Source: Pandoraea pneumonica (GTDB taxonomy: Bacteria; Pseudomonadota; Gammaproteobacteria; Burkholderiales; Burkholderiaceae). From it: a stretch of 64,000 nt of DNA. The notes beneath the pieces were generated by a model, which did not search any database, was not told the origin of the DNA, and saw only the letters and a program-made list of their open reading frames with translations. How positions within the stretch are numbered: position 1 is the first letter of the stretch; each line of letters starts with the position of its first letter. Shown here in pieces: positions 35,847 to 45,700 of the stretch. The position numbers and the translations under genes were made by a program. The stretch is from contig NZ_CABPSK010000001.1 of the NCBI RefSeq assembly GCF_902459645.1, forward strand, positions 1,736,001-1,800,000, given 5' to 3'.

Positions 35847-36743
35847 ATGAATTCCCGCGAATCACGAGGCATGCTGCTCGGACTGATCGGCGTCCTCATC
35901 TTCAGCCTGACGTTGCCGATGACGCGCATCGTCGTAGCCGAAGTCAACCCGCTGCTCAACGGCCTTGGACGCGCGCTGGTGGCGGCGGTCTTCGCGGGGG
36001 CGCTGCTGTGGTGGCGTCGTGAGCCGTGGCCGACGATGCGCCAACTCAAGAGTCTGGCCATCACCTCGCTCGGCGTGATCATCGCGTTTCCGGTGTTTTC
36101 CGCTTGGGCCATGAAGACGATTCCCGCCTCGCACGGCGCCGTCGTCAACGGCCTGCAACCATTCTTCGTCGCGATCTACGCCTACTGGCTCGGCGGCGAG
36201 CGCCCGTCGCGCGGCTTCTGGGTGTGCGCACTCGCAGGCAGCGTGCTGGTCATCGCCTTCGCGCTGCGCGCGGGCGGTGGCACCCTGCACGCCGCCGACG
36301 GTTTGATGGTGCTCGCGGTAGTCATCGGTGCCCTCGGTTATGCCGAAGGCGGCAAGTTGGCGCGCGAAATGGGTGGCTGGCAGGTGATCTGCTGGGCGCT
36401 CGTCGTCAGCGCCCCCGTGCTGGTACTGCCGGTCGGCTGGCTGGCATGGCAACAGCCGTGGCCGGTGAGCGGCCGGGCGTGGGGTGCGTTCGCCTACGTC
36501 ACGCTGTTCTCGCAATTCATCGGATTTTTCGCTTGGTACGCGGGCCTCGCCATGGGCGGAATCGCGCGCGTCGGCCAAGTACAATTGCTACAAATTTTCT
36601 TCACGATTGCACTGTCCGCCCTCTTTTTCGGCGAACAGGTCGACACGGTGACATGGCTCTTCGCCGCCGGCGTCGTCCTGACCATTGCACTTGGCAAGAA
36701 CATGAAGATCGGCGCCTCGCGACTCACGGGCAAACCGGTCTGA
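35847..36743 (+). CDS. EamA/DMT-superfamily transporter
   Basis: A 298-residue inner-membrane exporter-type protein with ten helices in two EamA repeats, beginning GMLLGLIGVLIFSLTLPMTRIVV. It has the characteristic helix-end motif KTIPASHGAVVNGLQPFFVAI and a C-terminal LFFGEQVDTVTWLFAAGVVLTI. It follows the VOC gene and precedes an aminotransferase/RidA pair; amino-acid-related export is plausible from context but is inference. The first repeat is distinct from the DMT protein at 21973-22917. Confidence 0.92.
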   Translation: MNSRESRGMLLGLIGVLIFSLTLPMTRIVVAEVNPLLNGLGRALVAAVFAGALLWWRREPWPTMRQLKSLAITSLGVIIAFPVFSAWAMKTIPASHGAVVNGLQPFFVAIYAYWLGGERPSRGFWVCALAGSVLVIAFALRAGGGTLHAADGLMVLAVVIGALGYAEGGKLAREMGGWQVICWALVVSAPVLVLPVGWLAWQQPWPVSGRAWGAFAYVTLFSQFIGFFAWYAGLAMGGIARVGQVQLLQIFFTIALSALFFGEQVDTVTWLFAAGVVLTIALGKNMKIGASRLTGKPV

Positions 36744-36910
36744 AGGCACTGCCCGGCGCCTGCGATCCCTGCGCCGGACACTGCCTGCCCCCCTAGGGCG
36801 CGCCCCTGCTGCTAAGCGACCGGCATCCGCGCGCCCTGACACTCGCGGCCAACCCGACTCCCCCGACATCCGGGTGGCCGCCTTATTGCTTTTCTTGAAG
36901 CGAGACCATC

Positions 36911-38101
36911 ATGCATGATTGGCAATATTCCGAACGTGCCCGCAACCTGACCAGCTCGGCGATCCGTGAAATTCTGAAAGTCACCGAGCGCCCCGAAGTC
37001 ATTTCGTTCGCTGGCGGCCTGCCCTCGCCCGCCACTTTCCCGGTTGCCGAAATGCGCGCCGCCGCCGAGCGCGTACTGACCGAGTCGCCGCAAGCCGCAT
37101 TGCAATACAGCGCCACCGAAGGCTACGCTCCGCTGCGCGAATGGATTGCCAAGCGTTATTCGCGCGACGGTCTCACCGTCAAGCCCGAGAACGTGCTGAT
37201 TACCACCGGTTCGCAGCAAGGCCTCGACCTGATCGGCAAAGTCTTCATCGACGAAGGCAGCCGTGTGATCGTCGAAGCGCCGAGCTATCTGGGCGCGCTG
37301 CAATCGTTCTCGCTGTTCGCCCCCAAGTACGTGCCGGTGCCCACCGATGACCACGGCCTGCTGCCCGACGCGCTGACGCCCGAACTCGTGAGCGGTGCGC
37401 GCTTCTTGTACGCGATGCCGAACTTCCAAAACCCGACGGGCCGCCGCCTGCCGCTCGCCCGCCGCGAGGCGCTGGCTGCCGTCGCCAAGCGCGAGGGTTT
37501 CGCCATCATCGAAGACGATCCGTATGGCGAACTCGACTACGAAGGCCAGCGTTTGCCGAGCCTGATGTCGCTGGCGCCCGATCACGTGCTGTATATGGGC
37601 TCGTTCTCGAAGGTGTTGGCTCCGGGCTTGCGTCTGGGCTTCATCATCGGACCGCAACCGGTCATCGCCAAGCTCGTGCAGGCCAAGCAGGCCGCCGACT
37701 TGCATACGCCGAGCCTCACGCAGCGCATTGCTTACGAAGTGGTCAAGGACGGCTTTCTCGACACGCACATCCCGTCGATCCGCACGCTTTACGCCGCGCA
37801 GGCCAAGGCGATGCTCGCGTCGCTCGAGAAGCACATGCCGAACGGTGCCACGTGGACGACACCGGCCGGTGGCATGTTCATCTGGTTGACATTGCCCGCC
37901 GGCATCGACACCATGCAGTTGCTGGAAAAAGCGATCGCGCAGAATGTGGCGTTCGTGCCGGGGGCGCCGTTCTATGTCGGCACCCCGCAATCGAATACGT
38001 TGCGCCTGTCGTTCGTGACCGTGCCGCCCGAGAAAATCGAAGTGGGCGTCTCACGGCTGGGCGCACTCATCGCCGAAGCGTTGACGCGTCGCGCGGCCTG
38101 A
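36911..38101 (+). CDS. Class I PLP aminotransferase (2-aminoadipate/LysN-like)
   Basis: A 396-residue free-standing aminotransferase related to 2-aminoadipate/aromatic aminotransferases of the LysN/KAT II type. The start ARNLTSSAIREILKVTERPEVISFAGGLP is characteristic. The PLP lysine is Lys234 in YMGSFSKVLAPGLRLGF, and NFQNPTGR contacts the cofactor. The gene begins 167 bases after the DMT gene and is followed 74 bases later by a RidA protein, which would detoxify the enamine/imine products of PLP enzymes. Confidence 0.92.
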   Translation: MHDWQYSERARNLTSSAIREILKVTERPEVISFAGGLPSPATFPVAEMRAAAERVLTESPQAALQYSATEGYAPLREWIAKRYSRDGLTVKPENVLITTGSQQGLDLIGKVFIDEGSRVIVEAPSYLGALQSFSLFAPKYVPVPTDDHGLLPDALTPELVSGARFLYAMPNFQNPTGRRLPLARREALAAVAKREGFAIIEDDPYGELDYEGQRLPSLMSLAPDHVLYMGSFSKVLAPGLRLGFIIGPQPVIAKLVQAKQAADLHTPSLTQRIAYEVVKDGFLDTHIPSIRTLYAAQAKAMLASLEKHMPNGATWTTPAGGMFIWLTLPAGIDTMQLLEKAIAQNVAFVPGAPFYVGTPQSNTLRLSFVTVPPEKIEVGVSRLGALIAEALTRRAA

Positions 38102-38175
38102 ACTGGCCACCGCGCGTTTATCGACGCTCCGACGCTCCGACGTTCTGTTTCAATGACTTTGCAAGGAAGCCGTAC

Positions 38176-38631
38176 ATGTCCGTCTACGACAAACTGAAGC
38201 AACTGGGTATCGAACTGCCGACCGCCGGCGCACCGGCAGCCGCTTATGTGATGAGCGCGCAAACCGGCAACACCGTGTTCCTCTCGGGCCACCTGCCGAA
38301 GAAAGACGGCAAGATCTGGACCGGCAAGCTCGGCCAGGACGTGAGCGTGGAAGACGGCAAAGCCGCCGCGCGCGCCGTCGCTATCGAACTGATCGCCACG
38401 CTGCACGCCCACACGGGCGACCTGAACAAGGTCAAGCGCGTCGTGAAGCTGATGAGCCTCGTGAACTCGACGCAGGAATTCACCGATCAGCATCTGGTGA
38501 CGAATGGCGCATCGGAACTGATCGCTGAAGTGTTCGGCGACGCTGGCAAGCATGCTCGCTCGGCCTTTGGCGTGGCACAGATTCCGCTGGGCGCTTGCGT
38601 CGAGATCGAACTGATTGCTGAAGTGGCGTAA
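38176..38631 (+). CDS. RidA-family reactive-imine deaminase
   Basis: A 151-residue YjgF/RidA-family protein of the longer 'Rid6/7-like' size. Its start MSVYDKLKQLGIELP and core VFLSGHLPKKDGKIWTGKLGQ match this subgroup. Classical RidA has a catalytic Arg near residue 105; the corresponding region here reads RSAFGVAQIPLGACVEIE, so an Arg is kept near the conserved position. It follows a PLP aminotransferase, consistent with clearing reactive enamines. A bidirectional terminator ends the unit. Confidence 0.9.
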   Translation: MSVYDKLKQLGIELPTAGAPAAAYVMSAQTGNTVFLSGHLPKKDGKIWTGKLGQDVSVEDGKAAARAVAIELIATLHAHTGDLNKVKRVVKLMSLVNSTQEFTDQHLVTNGASELIAEVFGDAGKHARSAFGVAQIPLGACVEIELIAEVA

Positions 38632-38669
38632 AGCGTCCGGAGGCATTCTCCGCGATGGCGTAGAAAGCG

Positions 38670-38700
38670 AAACAGGCACCCCAGGGTGCCTGTTTTGTTT
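38670..38700. terminator. Bidirectional terminator after the RidA gene
   Basis: AACAGGCACC-CCAG-GGTGCCTGTT followed by TTGTTT; convergent genes end at 38631 and 38779. Confidence 0.88.
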
Positions 38701-38778
38701 TGCGCTCAATCGGCCTGCCTAGCGCGCCTCATTGCGCTTACGGCGTGAACGCGCGCGCGCCGTTGGCCATTATGGACA

Positions 38779-40044
38779 TTAAACCGGCTTGGTATTGCCA
38801 TACGTACGCCGCATCGCAATCGCGACGCCCAGCGAGATGATGACGGCCACACTCAGCAGTGCCACGACGCCATACCAGCCGTGGGCGCGCAACATCACCC
38901 CCGAGTAGCTGCCGAGCAGGCTCGAGCCGATGTAATAGAAGAACAGATACAGCGCGGAGGCGATGGCACGCCCCTCGGTCGCACGCCGCCCCACCCAACT
39001 GCTGGCCACCGTGTGCGCACCGAAAAAGCCAAACGTGAAGATCGCCAGCCCGATCACGACACCGAGTACCTTCGGCGCCAGCATCACGAGCAAGCCCACA
39101 AACGCGAGCGCCACCAGCACCCAAAGCAGACGTGCGCGGCCCACGCGGTCGGACAGCGGTCCGGCGATGAACGACCCCACCACACCGATCAGATACATCG
39201 CGAAAATCGCGCCGATGGCCGCATGCGGCAATTGGAACGGTGCCGCGGCCAGATGGAAGCCGAGATAGTTGTAGACGCTCACAAAGCTGCCCATCATCAG
39301 CCCGGCAAACAGATAGAGGCCGAGCAATGCCGGATCGCCCAAGTGGCGGCGCGCATGGCCGAGCGCTTCACGCACCGTCATGTGACGCGGCGTGAAGCGA
39401 CGCGAATGCGGCAGACTGCGCGCAAACTCCAGCCCCATTGCCAGACACACCAGACCGATCACCGCGACAGACACTCGCCACGAGAACATGTCGGCGACAA
39501 AGGCCGCCATCACACGCCCAGCCATGCCGCCCAGAATATTGCCGCCGATGTACAAGCCCATCGACATCCCTAGCGAGCGCTGATCGATCTCTTCACTGAG
39601 ATACGCCATCGCAATCGCGGGCAGCCCCGACAACGCCAACCCCTTGAGGGCGGCGAGTATCACGATCGTTTCGAAGTTGGTCGAGAACGCGCTGGCCAGC
39701 GTCAGTACCGATGAACTGAGCAGTGCGATCGTCATCATGCGTTTGCGGCTGACACGATCGGCGGCGACGCAAGTCACGAGCAACCCCAGCGCCATCATCA
39801 TCGTGGCGGCCGACACGGACCAACTCGCCTGCGCGGGGGTAATGCCAAATGTCGTCGTGAGCAGCGGCAGCAGCGACTGCATGCAGTACAACTGCGCGAA
39901 TGTCGAAAAGCCGCCGAAGAACAGTGCGCGGCTGATCACCGCATATTCCGGCGTGCCGCGTGTCACACCTGCGGGCAACTTGGGGGCAGCCGCCGACGCC
40001 GACGCGACGCCGTTAGACAGAGGAAGGGAATTCGTAGAGGCCAT
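38779..40044 (-). CDS. MFS transporter (YnfM-like)
   Basis: A 421-residue major facilitator with 12 predicted helices. The loop 2-3 motif reads VAADRVSRKRMM and the repeat in the second half is GPLSDRVGRARLLW. The arrangement, divergent from a LysR regulator with a short AT-rich gap, matches the ynfM/ynfL pair of E. coli, whose MFS member is linked to arabinose/drug efflux. Substrate unknown. The N-terminus is a 35-residue polar Ala/Ser-rich lead before the first helix. Confidence 0.92.
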   Translation of the reverse strand: MASTNSLPLSNGVASASAAAPKLPAGVTRGTPEYAVISRALFFGGFSTFAQLYCMQSLLPLLTTTFGITPAQASWSVSAATMMMALGLLVTCVAADRVSRKRMMTIALLSSSVLTLASAFSTNFETIVILAALKGLALSGLPAIAMAYLSEEIDQRSLGMSMGLYIGGNILGGMAGRVMAAFVADMFSWRVSVAVIGLVCLAMGLEFARSLPHSRRFTPRHMTVREALGHARRHLGDPALLGLYLFAGLMMGSFVSVYNYLGFHLAAAPFQLPHAAIGAIFAMYLIGVVGSFIAGPLSDRVGRARLLWVLVALAFVGLLVMLAPKVLGVVIGLAIFTFGFFGAHTVASSWVGRRATEGRAIASALYLFFYYIGSSLLGSYSGVMLRAHGWYGVVALLSVAVIISLGVAIAMRRTYGNTKPV

Positions 40045-40127
40045 GTTGCTGGCTCACCGTGGCGAGCCATTCAGGAGGGGAAAGAGGAGCTATAGCGCGA
40101 TGATAGGTTTGCGCTTACCCCATGTCC

Positions 40128-40160
40128 AATATATATTTAAGCGTCGTTTCTATATATAAA
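40128..40160. promoter_or_regulatory. AT-rich dyad between the MFS and LysR genes
   Basis: In a GC-rich setting, AATATATATTTAA (40128-40140) and TATATATAAA (40151-40160) form an imperfect inverted repeat around GCGTCGTTTC, just before the LysR start (40174). It fits an autoregulatory LysR site plus promoter, but no specific T-N11-A box can be proven by eye. Confidence 0.45.
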
Positions 40161-40173
40161 ACAGATCAATCAT

Positions 40174-41121
40174 ATGGAACTGCGTCATCTGCGCTACTTC
40201 GTGACCGTCGCCGAAGAGCTCCATTTCAGCCGCGCGGCCGCCCGGCTCAACATTGGCCAGCCACCGTTGTCGATGCAGATTCGGGCATTGGAAGACGAGT
40301 TGGGTGTCACGCTTTTCGAGCGCTCGCAGCGACGCGTCTTTCTGACGACGGCGGGACGCACGTTTCTCGTGCGGGCACGGCAAATACTGGCGGATGCAGA
40401 CGCCGCCCGGCAGGAGGTTCAGCAGATCGCCGGGGTCGACGCGGGCGAATTGCGGATCGCGTTCACCACGTCTGCGCCAATGACCAACTTGATGAAGCGA
40501 GTGCTGACCAGTTACCGGCAGCAATATCCGCGCGTCACGCTCACGCTAAGCGAGTCACCGTCGGAGCGTCAACTCGATGCGCTGGGCGAGCGAACGCTGG
40601 ACATCGGCCTGTTGCGCCGAGCTGACGACGCCACAGCTGTCGCCGGGCTCAGTTTCGAAACCCTTGTCGACGAAGCCTTGGTGGTGGTGATGCATCAGGG
40701 TCACACGCTGGCGGGGCGGGCGAGTATCTCGATGGCCGATCTCGCCGGAGAAGCCTTCATCATGCACCCGCCCGATGTGGGGACGGCTGTGGACGGGAAG
40801 ATTCGAAAGATGTGCGAGCGCGCGGGTTTCACGCCGCGCGTCGTGCAAGAAGCGCGCGAGTCGACGACCATCGTCGCGCTCGCGGCCAGCGGCCTCGGCG
40901 TCGCGGTATTACCCGCCGCCGTGCGCTGTATTCAAATCGAAGGGGCGCGCTTCATGGCGCTGACCGAAGCCGACGCCCACACCCCGCTGCTGCTCGCCAA
41001 ACGTCGCGACGACGCCAGCCCCTTAGTGCAGGCGTTCGTCGCGATGTGCCATGAAGTAGCGGGCGTTCAAGCGAAGACGGGCGACGCGCTCACCCGCGCA
41101 GCGACGCCGCCAGACCGATAA
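40174..41121 (+). CDS. LysR-family transcriptional regulator
   Basis: A 315-residue LTTR. The N-terminal winged helix (MELRHLRYFVTVAEELHFSRAAARLNIGQPPLSMQIRALEDELG) and a type 2 periplasmic-binding-like effector domain (about 92-300) are complete. It is divergent from the MFS gene and probably controls it. Its last 32 bases overlap the 3' end of the CopD-like gene on the other strand (41090-41121). Confidence 0.94.
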   Translation: MELRHLRYFVTVAEELHFSRAAARLNIGQPPLSMQIRALEDELGVTLFERSQRRVFLTTAGRTFLVRARQILADADAARQEVQQIAGVDAGELRIAFTTSAPMTNLMKRVLTSYRQQYPRVTLTLSESPSERQLDALGERTLDIGLLRRADDATAVAGLSFETLVDEALVVVMHQGHTLAGRASISMADLAGEAFIMHPPDVGTAVDGKIRKMCERAGFTPRVVQEARESTTIVALAASGLGVAVLPAAVRCIQIEGARFMALTEADAHTPLLLAKRRDDASPLVQAFVAMCHEVAGVQAKTGDALTRAATPPDR

Positions 41122-41542
41122 CGACCACACCGAACACGAGATTGAGAATCACGAGACGGCGCACGCCATTCACGGCCGCAGCCCCATCAGGCCACGACTG
41201 CGCTTGTACCGCACGTTGCAGACGCGGGAACAGGGCGAAGCGGATGTGACCATACACCAGCATCATCAGCACGCCGATACCGGCCATGGCATGCACCGGC
41301 CAGCGGGCATGCAAGCCCCCCATGCCAAGCATCATGTGGCCGCCCGAGAGCAGAATCAGCACGATGGCCACGCCGACCCAAGTGAGAAACTTCGAGAGCG
41401 CCGCCTCCCACAACGGCAGGCGCTGCTGCGGCGGCAAGTCCAGCGACGCCGGACGCAGACACGCCAGCGCGAAGAACATCCCGCCGACCCACACCGCAAC
41501 GCTCACCAGATGCAGGAACAGACTAAAGGCATAAACGCTCAT
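41090..41542 (-). CDS. CopD-family membrane protein
   Basis: A 150-residue four-helix inner-membrane protein with CopD-like features: FLHLVSVAVWVGGMFFALACL at the start (His and aromatic residues in the first helix), LLSGGHMMLGMGGLHARWPVHAM and a final helix LVIGLAASL-like. The family is linked to copper uptake and cytochrome b561-like folds; stand-alone short forms are of unknown role. Its 3' end overlaps the LysR gene tail-to-tail, and it starts 12 bases after the parC stop, so it may be read with parC. Confidence 0.8.
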   Translation of the reverse strand: MSVYAFSLFLHLVSVAVWVGGMFFALACLRPASLDLPPQQRLPLWEAALSKFLTWVGVAIVLILLSGGHMMLGMGGLHARWPVHAMAGIGVLMMLVYGHIRFALFPRLQRAVQAQSWPDGAAAVNGVRRLVILNLVFGVVVIGLAASLRG

Positions 41543-41554
41543 GCGTGACTCCCG

Positions 41555-43891
41555 TCAGGATGCCGAAGGCGCGGCCGGTAACACCGGATCCAGCGAACGC
41601 GCCGTAAAGGTCGAGAATTTCACCGCAGGTGCACGGCCCTTGCGCGCGCGTTTGCCGATGTTCGGCGCGAGCGCAGCGCCCGAAAGCGTCTCGGACTGCT
41701 CCTTGCCACCCCGCACGATGCCGTGAACCACGACGCCGGCTTCGCTAATCGCCACCGCCGACACCAGCGTTTGCTTGGCATCGAGGCCGATCAGCGTGAC
41801 GCCACGGCCACCGCCCGAGAGCGACTTCATTTCATCCATGCCGAACACCAGCAGGCGGCCGTCGCTCGACAGACAGGCGATGGCGCTAGCACCCGCGAAG
41901 ATGCGCTGCGGCGGCAGCGGTTCGGCCCCGTCGTCGATGGTCATAAACGACTTGCCTGCCTTCAGACGGCTCACCATATCGCCCAGCTTGGTCGAGAACC
42001 CGAAGCCGTTCGTGGTGGCCAGCAGCAGTTGTTGATCTGCCGACGCGGCGAAGTAGTGCAGCAGTCGCGAACCCGATTCGAGTTCGATCAACGAGGTCAG
42101 CGGCACACCGTCGCCCCGCCCGCCCGGCAATTGCGCAACCGACACGGAATACACCCGGCCGTTGCTGCCCCACGCGATAAACGGATCGACCGTGCGGCAT
42201 TCGAACGTGCCATAGAGCGAGTCGCCCTGCTTGAATGCAAAGCCCTGCGCGTCGAGCCCGTGGCCCTTGAGCGCACGGACCCAGCCCTTGGCAGACACAA
42301 CGACCGTCACCGGTTCGTCGACCACACGGGCCTCGGCCACGGCACGCTTCTCTTCCTGAATCAGCGTGCGGCGATCGTCGCCGAACTGCTTCGCGTCGGT
42401 CTCGATTTCCTTGATGATCAGGCGCTTCATTGCGCTGTCGTTCGCCAGCAAGTCTTCCAGCTTCGACTTCTCGTCGCGCAGCGATGCAAGCTCCTGCTCG
42501 ATCTTGATCGACTCCATGCGCGCCAACTGGCGCAACCGGATTTCGAGAATGTCCTCGGCCTGACGCTCGCTCAGATTGAACGAGCTCATCAGCGCGGCCT
42601 TCGGCTCGTCCGACTCGCGGATGATCCGAATGACCTCGTCGATATTCAGGAAGACGATCATGCGGCCTTCGAGAATATGAATGCGGTCGTCTACCTTGCC
42701 GAGACGATGGCGCGAACGGCGTGTAACCGTTTCGAAGCGGAAGCCGATCCACTCGGTGATGATGTCGCGCAGCGACTTCTGGCCCGGGCGGCCATCGGCC
42801 CCCACCATGACCAGATTGACCGATGCGCTCGACTCCAGGCTCGTGTGCGCGAGCAGCATCGTGATGAATTCTTGCTGATCGATACGGCTCGACTTCGGCT
42901 CGAAGACGAGACGCACGGGCGCGTCTTTGCCGGACTCGTCGCGCACGGCATCGAGCATGGCCAGCACCGACTGCTTCAGGTTCTGCTGCTCGGGCGTGAG
43001 CGACTTCTTGCCGAGCTTGACCTTCGGATTGGTGATTTCCTCGATTTCCTCGAGCACCTTCTGGCCCGACGTGTTCGGCGGCAGCTCGTACACCACCGCT
43101 TGCCACTGACCGCGCGCCATCTCTTCGATCTTCCATCGCGCACGCACCTTCAAGCTGCCGCGCCCGCTCTCGTAGGCCGCGCGAATTTCTGCCGGGCTGG
43201 AGATCAACTGACCGCCGCCGGGGAAGTCGGGCCCCTGCACGTGCGTCATCAATTCGGCATCGTCGAGCTTGGGGTTGCGAATCAGCGCGACCGCAGCCGA
43301 AGCCACTTCACGCAGATTGTGCGATGGGATTTCCGTCGCCAGACCCACGGCGATACCCGACGCCCCATTGAGCAAGACGAAGGGCAAGCGTGCGGGCAAC
43401 AGACGCGGCTCTTCGGTCGAACCATCGTAGTTCGGCACGAAGTCGACCGTACCGGCATCGATTTCGTCGAGCAGCAGGCGAGCGATCGGCGTGAGGCGGG
43501 CTTCGGTGTATCGCATCGCGGCAGCGCCATCGCCGTCGCGCGAACCGAAGTTGCCTTGACCGTCGATGAGCGGATAGCGCATCGAGAAATTCTGCGCGAG
43601 GCGCACCAGCGCGTCGTACGCGGACTGGTCGCCGTGCGGGTGAAACTTACCCAGGACGTCGCCCACCACGCGGGCCGACTTCACGGGCTTCGCGTCGGAG
43701 GCCAGGCCCATCTCGTTCATCGCGAACAAGATACGGCGTTGCACCGGCTTCTGACCGTCGCATACGTCGGGCAGTGCACGGCCTTTCACCACACTGATTG
43801 CGTAGTCGAGATAAGCACGCTCGGCATACGCACCAAGCGTCAGCGTGTCGTCATCGGACGGGGTCGAAAAGAGATCTTCTACTTGTTCCAT
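41555..43891 (-). CDS. parC: DNA topoisomerase IV subunit A
   Basis: A 778-residue type IIA topoisomerase subunit which, with ParE, decatenates daughter chromosomes. The catalytic tyrosine is Tyr128 in [11 protein letters not shown]. The region equivalent to the quinolone-resistance segment reads [11 protein letters not shown], with Gln89 where E. coli has Ser80 and Asp93 where it has Glu84. The C-terminal domain holds beta-pinwheel repeats, e.g. [11 protein letters not shown], and an Ala-rich end. parE is 1.8 kb upstream, with two envelope genes between. Confidence 0.96.
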   Translation of the reverse strand: MEQVEDLFSTPSDDDTLTLGAYAERAYLDYAISVVKGRALPDVCDGQKPVQRRILFAMNEMGLASDAKPVKSARVVGDVLGKFHPHGDQSAYDALVRLAQNFSMRYPLIDGQGNFGSRDGDGAAAMRYTEARLTPIARLLLDEIDAGTVDFVPNYDGSTEEPRLLPARLPFVLLNGASGIAVGLATEIPSHNLREVASAAVALIRNPKLDDAELMTHVQGPDFPGGGQLISSPAEIRAAYESGRGSLKVRARWKIEEMARGQWQAVVYELPPNTSGQKVLEEIEEITNPKVKLGKKSLTPEQQNLKQSVLAMLDAVRDESGKDAPVRLVFEPKSSRIDQQEFITMLLAHTSLESSASVNLVMVGADGRPGQKSLRDIITEWIGFRFETVTRRSRHRLGKVDDRIHILEGRMIVFLNIDEVIRIIRESDEPKAALMSSFNLSERQAEDILEIRLRQLARMESIKIEQELASLRDEKSKLEDLLANDSAMKRLIIKEIETDAKQFGDDRRTLIQEEKRAVAEARVVDEPVTVVVSAKGWVRALKGHGLDAQGFAFKQGDSLYGTFECRTVDPFIAWGSNGRVYSVSVAQLPGGRGDGVPLTSLIELESGSRLLHYFAASADQQLLLATTNGFGFSTKLGDMVSRLKAGKSFMTIDDGAEPLPPQRIFAGASAIACLSSDGRLLVFGMDEMKSLSGGGRGVTLIGLDAKQTLVSAVAISEAGVVVHGIVRGGKEQSETLSGAALAPNIGKRARKGRAPAVKFSTFTARSLDPVLPAAPSAS

Positions 43892-44200
43892 AAAACCTGT
43901 GGGTTTGCTGCGAACGTTTTGGCGAGTGTTCGGTTCACGTTGACCGCAAGATCATACCAAGCTCACTGGCACATTTCGGCAAAAACGCCACCGAATGACA
44001 AAGCGAACCCGCGAATTAGGTGCTAAGGCCACGGCGATTGCCGATTAGCGGTCCGCGTTTCGGATAAATCCGAGTAAAACGGGAAACGCTGATGCGCCAT
44101 CGCCGGGGGGATGTTCGGAAAAACTGGATTCAACCTGAGATTCGGCCGCACCCGACGGCCGAGCGATGAATACGTCCAACCGGGTGTCGTCAGTCCGCCG
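43892..44200. other. 309-base gap between parC and the transglycosylase gene
   Basis: Holds the parC promoter and leader on the minus strand and the 3' end of the transglycosylase transcript. I see no hairpin followed by a T-run, no known operator and no credible small gene. A TTGACC-like hexamer on the plus strand near 43949 is isolated. Confidence 0.4.
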
Positions 44201-45145
44201 TCAGTCGGTCGTCGGTACCGACGGAATAGCGGGTGCCGTGACCTGAGCGTTCGGCATGGTAGCAGGCACGACCGGCAGGCCCTTAGGTGCGCCCAAAATC
44301 ACGTGAATTCGGCCGTCGCGCGATCCGCTGATATTGGCGCGCCCACCTGGCACACCGGTCTTCAACGTGCCCCCACCAAGCGCGGGAGCGTCGGGATTGA
44401 AGCGTCGATAGAGTTCGAGCACTGCGGCCACATACCCCTGCGTCTCGGCGTAAGGCGGAATCTGATCGGCATGGCGTGCGACGGCGCCCTCGCCCGCGTT
44501 GTACGACGCGAGCACCAACTCCAGCCGGTCGGGATAACGTGCCTGCAAATCACGCAAATAGCGCGCGCCCGTGAGCACATTCGTGCGCGGGTCGGCGAGC
44601 TTGTCGGCCACCGTTCGGGTCGCATCCGCTCGCACGCCGTAGCGCTCGCCCGTGGTCGGCATCACTTGCATGAGGCCGACGGCGCCCTTCGGCGACACGG
44701 CACTGCTGTCGAACCCCGATTCCGCTGCGATCACCGCTTTGAGTAACGCAGCGTCGACGTGATAACGCTCGGCTGCCTGTGCGATGACCGGGCCGAGTTG
44801 TTTCAGGTTGGGATGTCGTGCGAGTGCGTCGTAGAGGCGCGAGCGGTCGGCACCGCTCACGATGCCGTTCTGTCCGACGCCTTGCGCAATGCGCAGATCG
44901 GCGTTGGCCCCCGAACTCACCACGAGACGAAAACGCGAGTCGAGCTTGCGCGCGGCCAGATGCGCCACGCCATTCTCGTCGACGTAGCCGTACAAGTCGG
45001 CGTGGGCCAGCGGCGCGGCGCTCAGCAGCACGGCTGCCAGCACGCGCCCTGCGAGGGGCCGCAGAGAGAACCATCGGCGCACTGCGTTGACATTTTCTGT
45101 CACGCCGTGCGCCATCGAGCGATAACTATTGTTGACCTTTGACAT
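44201..45145 (-). CDS. Lytic murein transglycosylase with DUF4124-like N-terminus
   Basis: A 314-residue periplasmic enzyme cleaving peptidoglycan glycan strands. A signal sequence (GRVLAAVLLSAAPLAHA) precedes a DUF4124-like segment DLYGYVDENGVAHLAARK. The SLT domain has the catalytic Glu in IAAESGFDSSAVSPKGAVGLMQVMP and the ASYNAGEGAV motif. The C-terminal 60 residues are a Gly/Pro-rich tail. The start is either 45145 (MSKVNN, overlapping DUF4399 by 20 bases) or 45115 (MAHGVT). It is directly downstream of DUF4399 and likely co-translated with it. Confidence 0.92.
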   Translation of the reverse strand: MSKVNNSYRSMAHGVTENVNAVRRWFSLRPLAGRVLAAVLLSAAPLAHADLYGYVDENGVAHLAARKLDSRFRLVVSSGANADLRIAQGVGQNGIVSGADRSRLYDALARHPNLKQLGPVIAQAAERYHVDAALLKAVIAAESGFDSSAVSPKGAVGLMQVMPTTGERYGVRADATRTVADKLADPRTNVLTGARYLRDLQARYPDRLELVLASYNAGEGAVARHADQIPPYAETQGYVAAVLELYRRFNPDAPALGGGTLKTGVPGGRANISGSRDGRIHVILGAPKGLPVVPATMPNAQVTAPAIPSVPTTD

Positions 45146-45590
45146 GCACCTTGATCGTCTGGCTCATGGCCGGACCGTACGACTGATGCGCCCCGTTGGC
45201 GAATTGCATCGTCAACGTGTGATCGCCGGGCGTCAGATTGACCGTCGTCTCGGTCTGGCCTTTGCCGAAGTGCAGGTGCGCGTCGTCGGTGGGCACGACC
45301 TGACCTGCGGGAACCGGATCGCCATCGATGATGAGGTGGTGATGACCGGTGTTGGGCGACATATCGCCCGCCGGTTTGATCGCCATGCCTTCGACGCCGA
45401 ACTTGACCACGACCGGGTTGGTCACCGTCGCGCCGTCTTTCGGCGTGACGAAGAAGACACGCGCTGCCGGTGCTGCGGGCGCCGGCTGCGCCGATTGCGC
45501 ATAGGCTGCGGCGCTGGCGCCAAGCAGTGGGCTAACAAGCAACATCGGCACGACCATGCGACGCATGCTGACAGGCATAGAACGCAACAT
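45126..45590 (-). CDS. DUF4399 periplasmic protein
   Basis: A 154-residue secreted protein with a signal peptide ending near ASAAAYAQ, then DUF4399: RVFFVTPKDGATVTNPVVVKFGVEGM, NTGHHHLIIDG and DAHLHFGKGQTETTVNLTPGDHTLTMQFAN. The His cluster suggests metal binding. The start at 45590 has GGGAG 7 bases upstream; 45578 is possible. It overlaps the transglycosylase start, so both envelope proteins are expressed together, between the two topoisomerase IV subunits. Confidence 0.92.
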   Translation of the reverse strand: MLRSMPVSMRRMVVPMLLVSPLLGASAAAYAQSAQPAPAAPAARVFFVTPKDGATVTNPVVVKFGVEGMAIKPAGDMSPNTGHHHLIIDGDPVPAGQVVPTDDAHLHFGKGQTETTVNLTPGDHTLTMQFANGAHQSYGPAMSQTIKVHVKGQQ

Positions 45591-45700
45591 AACGTGACTC
45601 CCGGAGGGGTGAAAGGTGGATTATCCCACTATGTGGGCACTCACGCTGGTCGGGCAGCCTGCCCCGCCCAGCATGTGCTGACTGCGGTCAAAACCGACCG

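Noticed and set aside
41723-44026. A 767-codon plus-strand frame opposite parC
   Set aside because: Antisense shadow of parC; composition is typical of reverse frames and no motif is visible.
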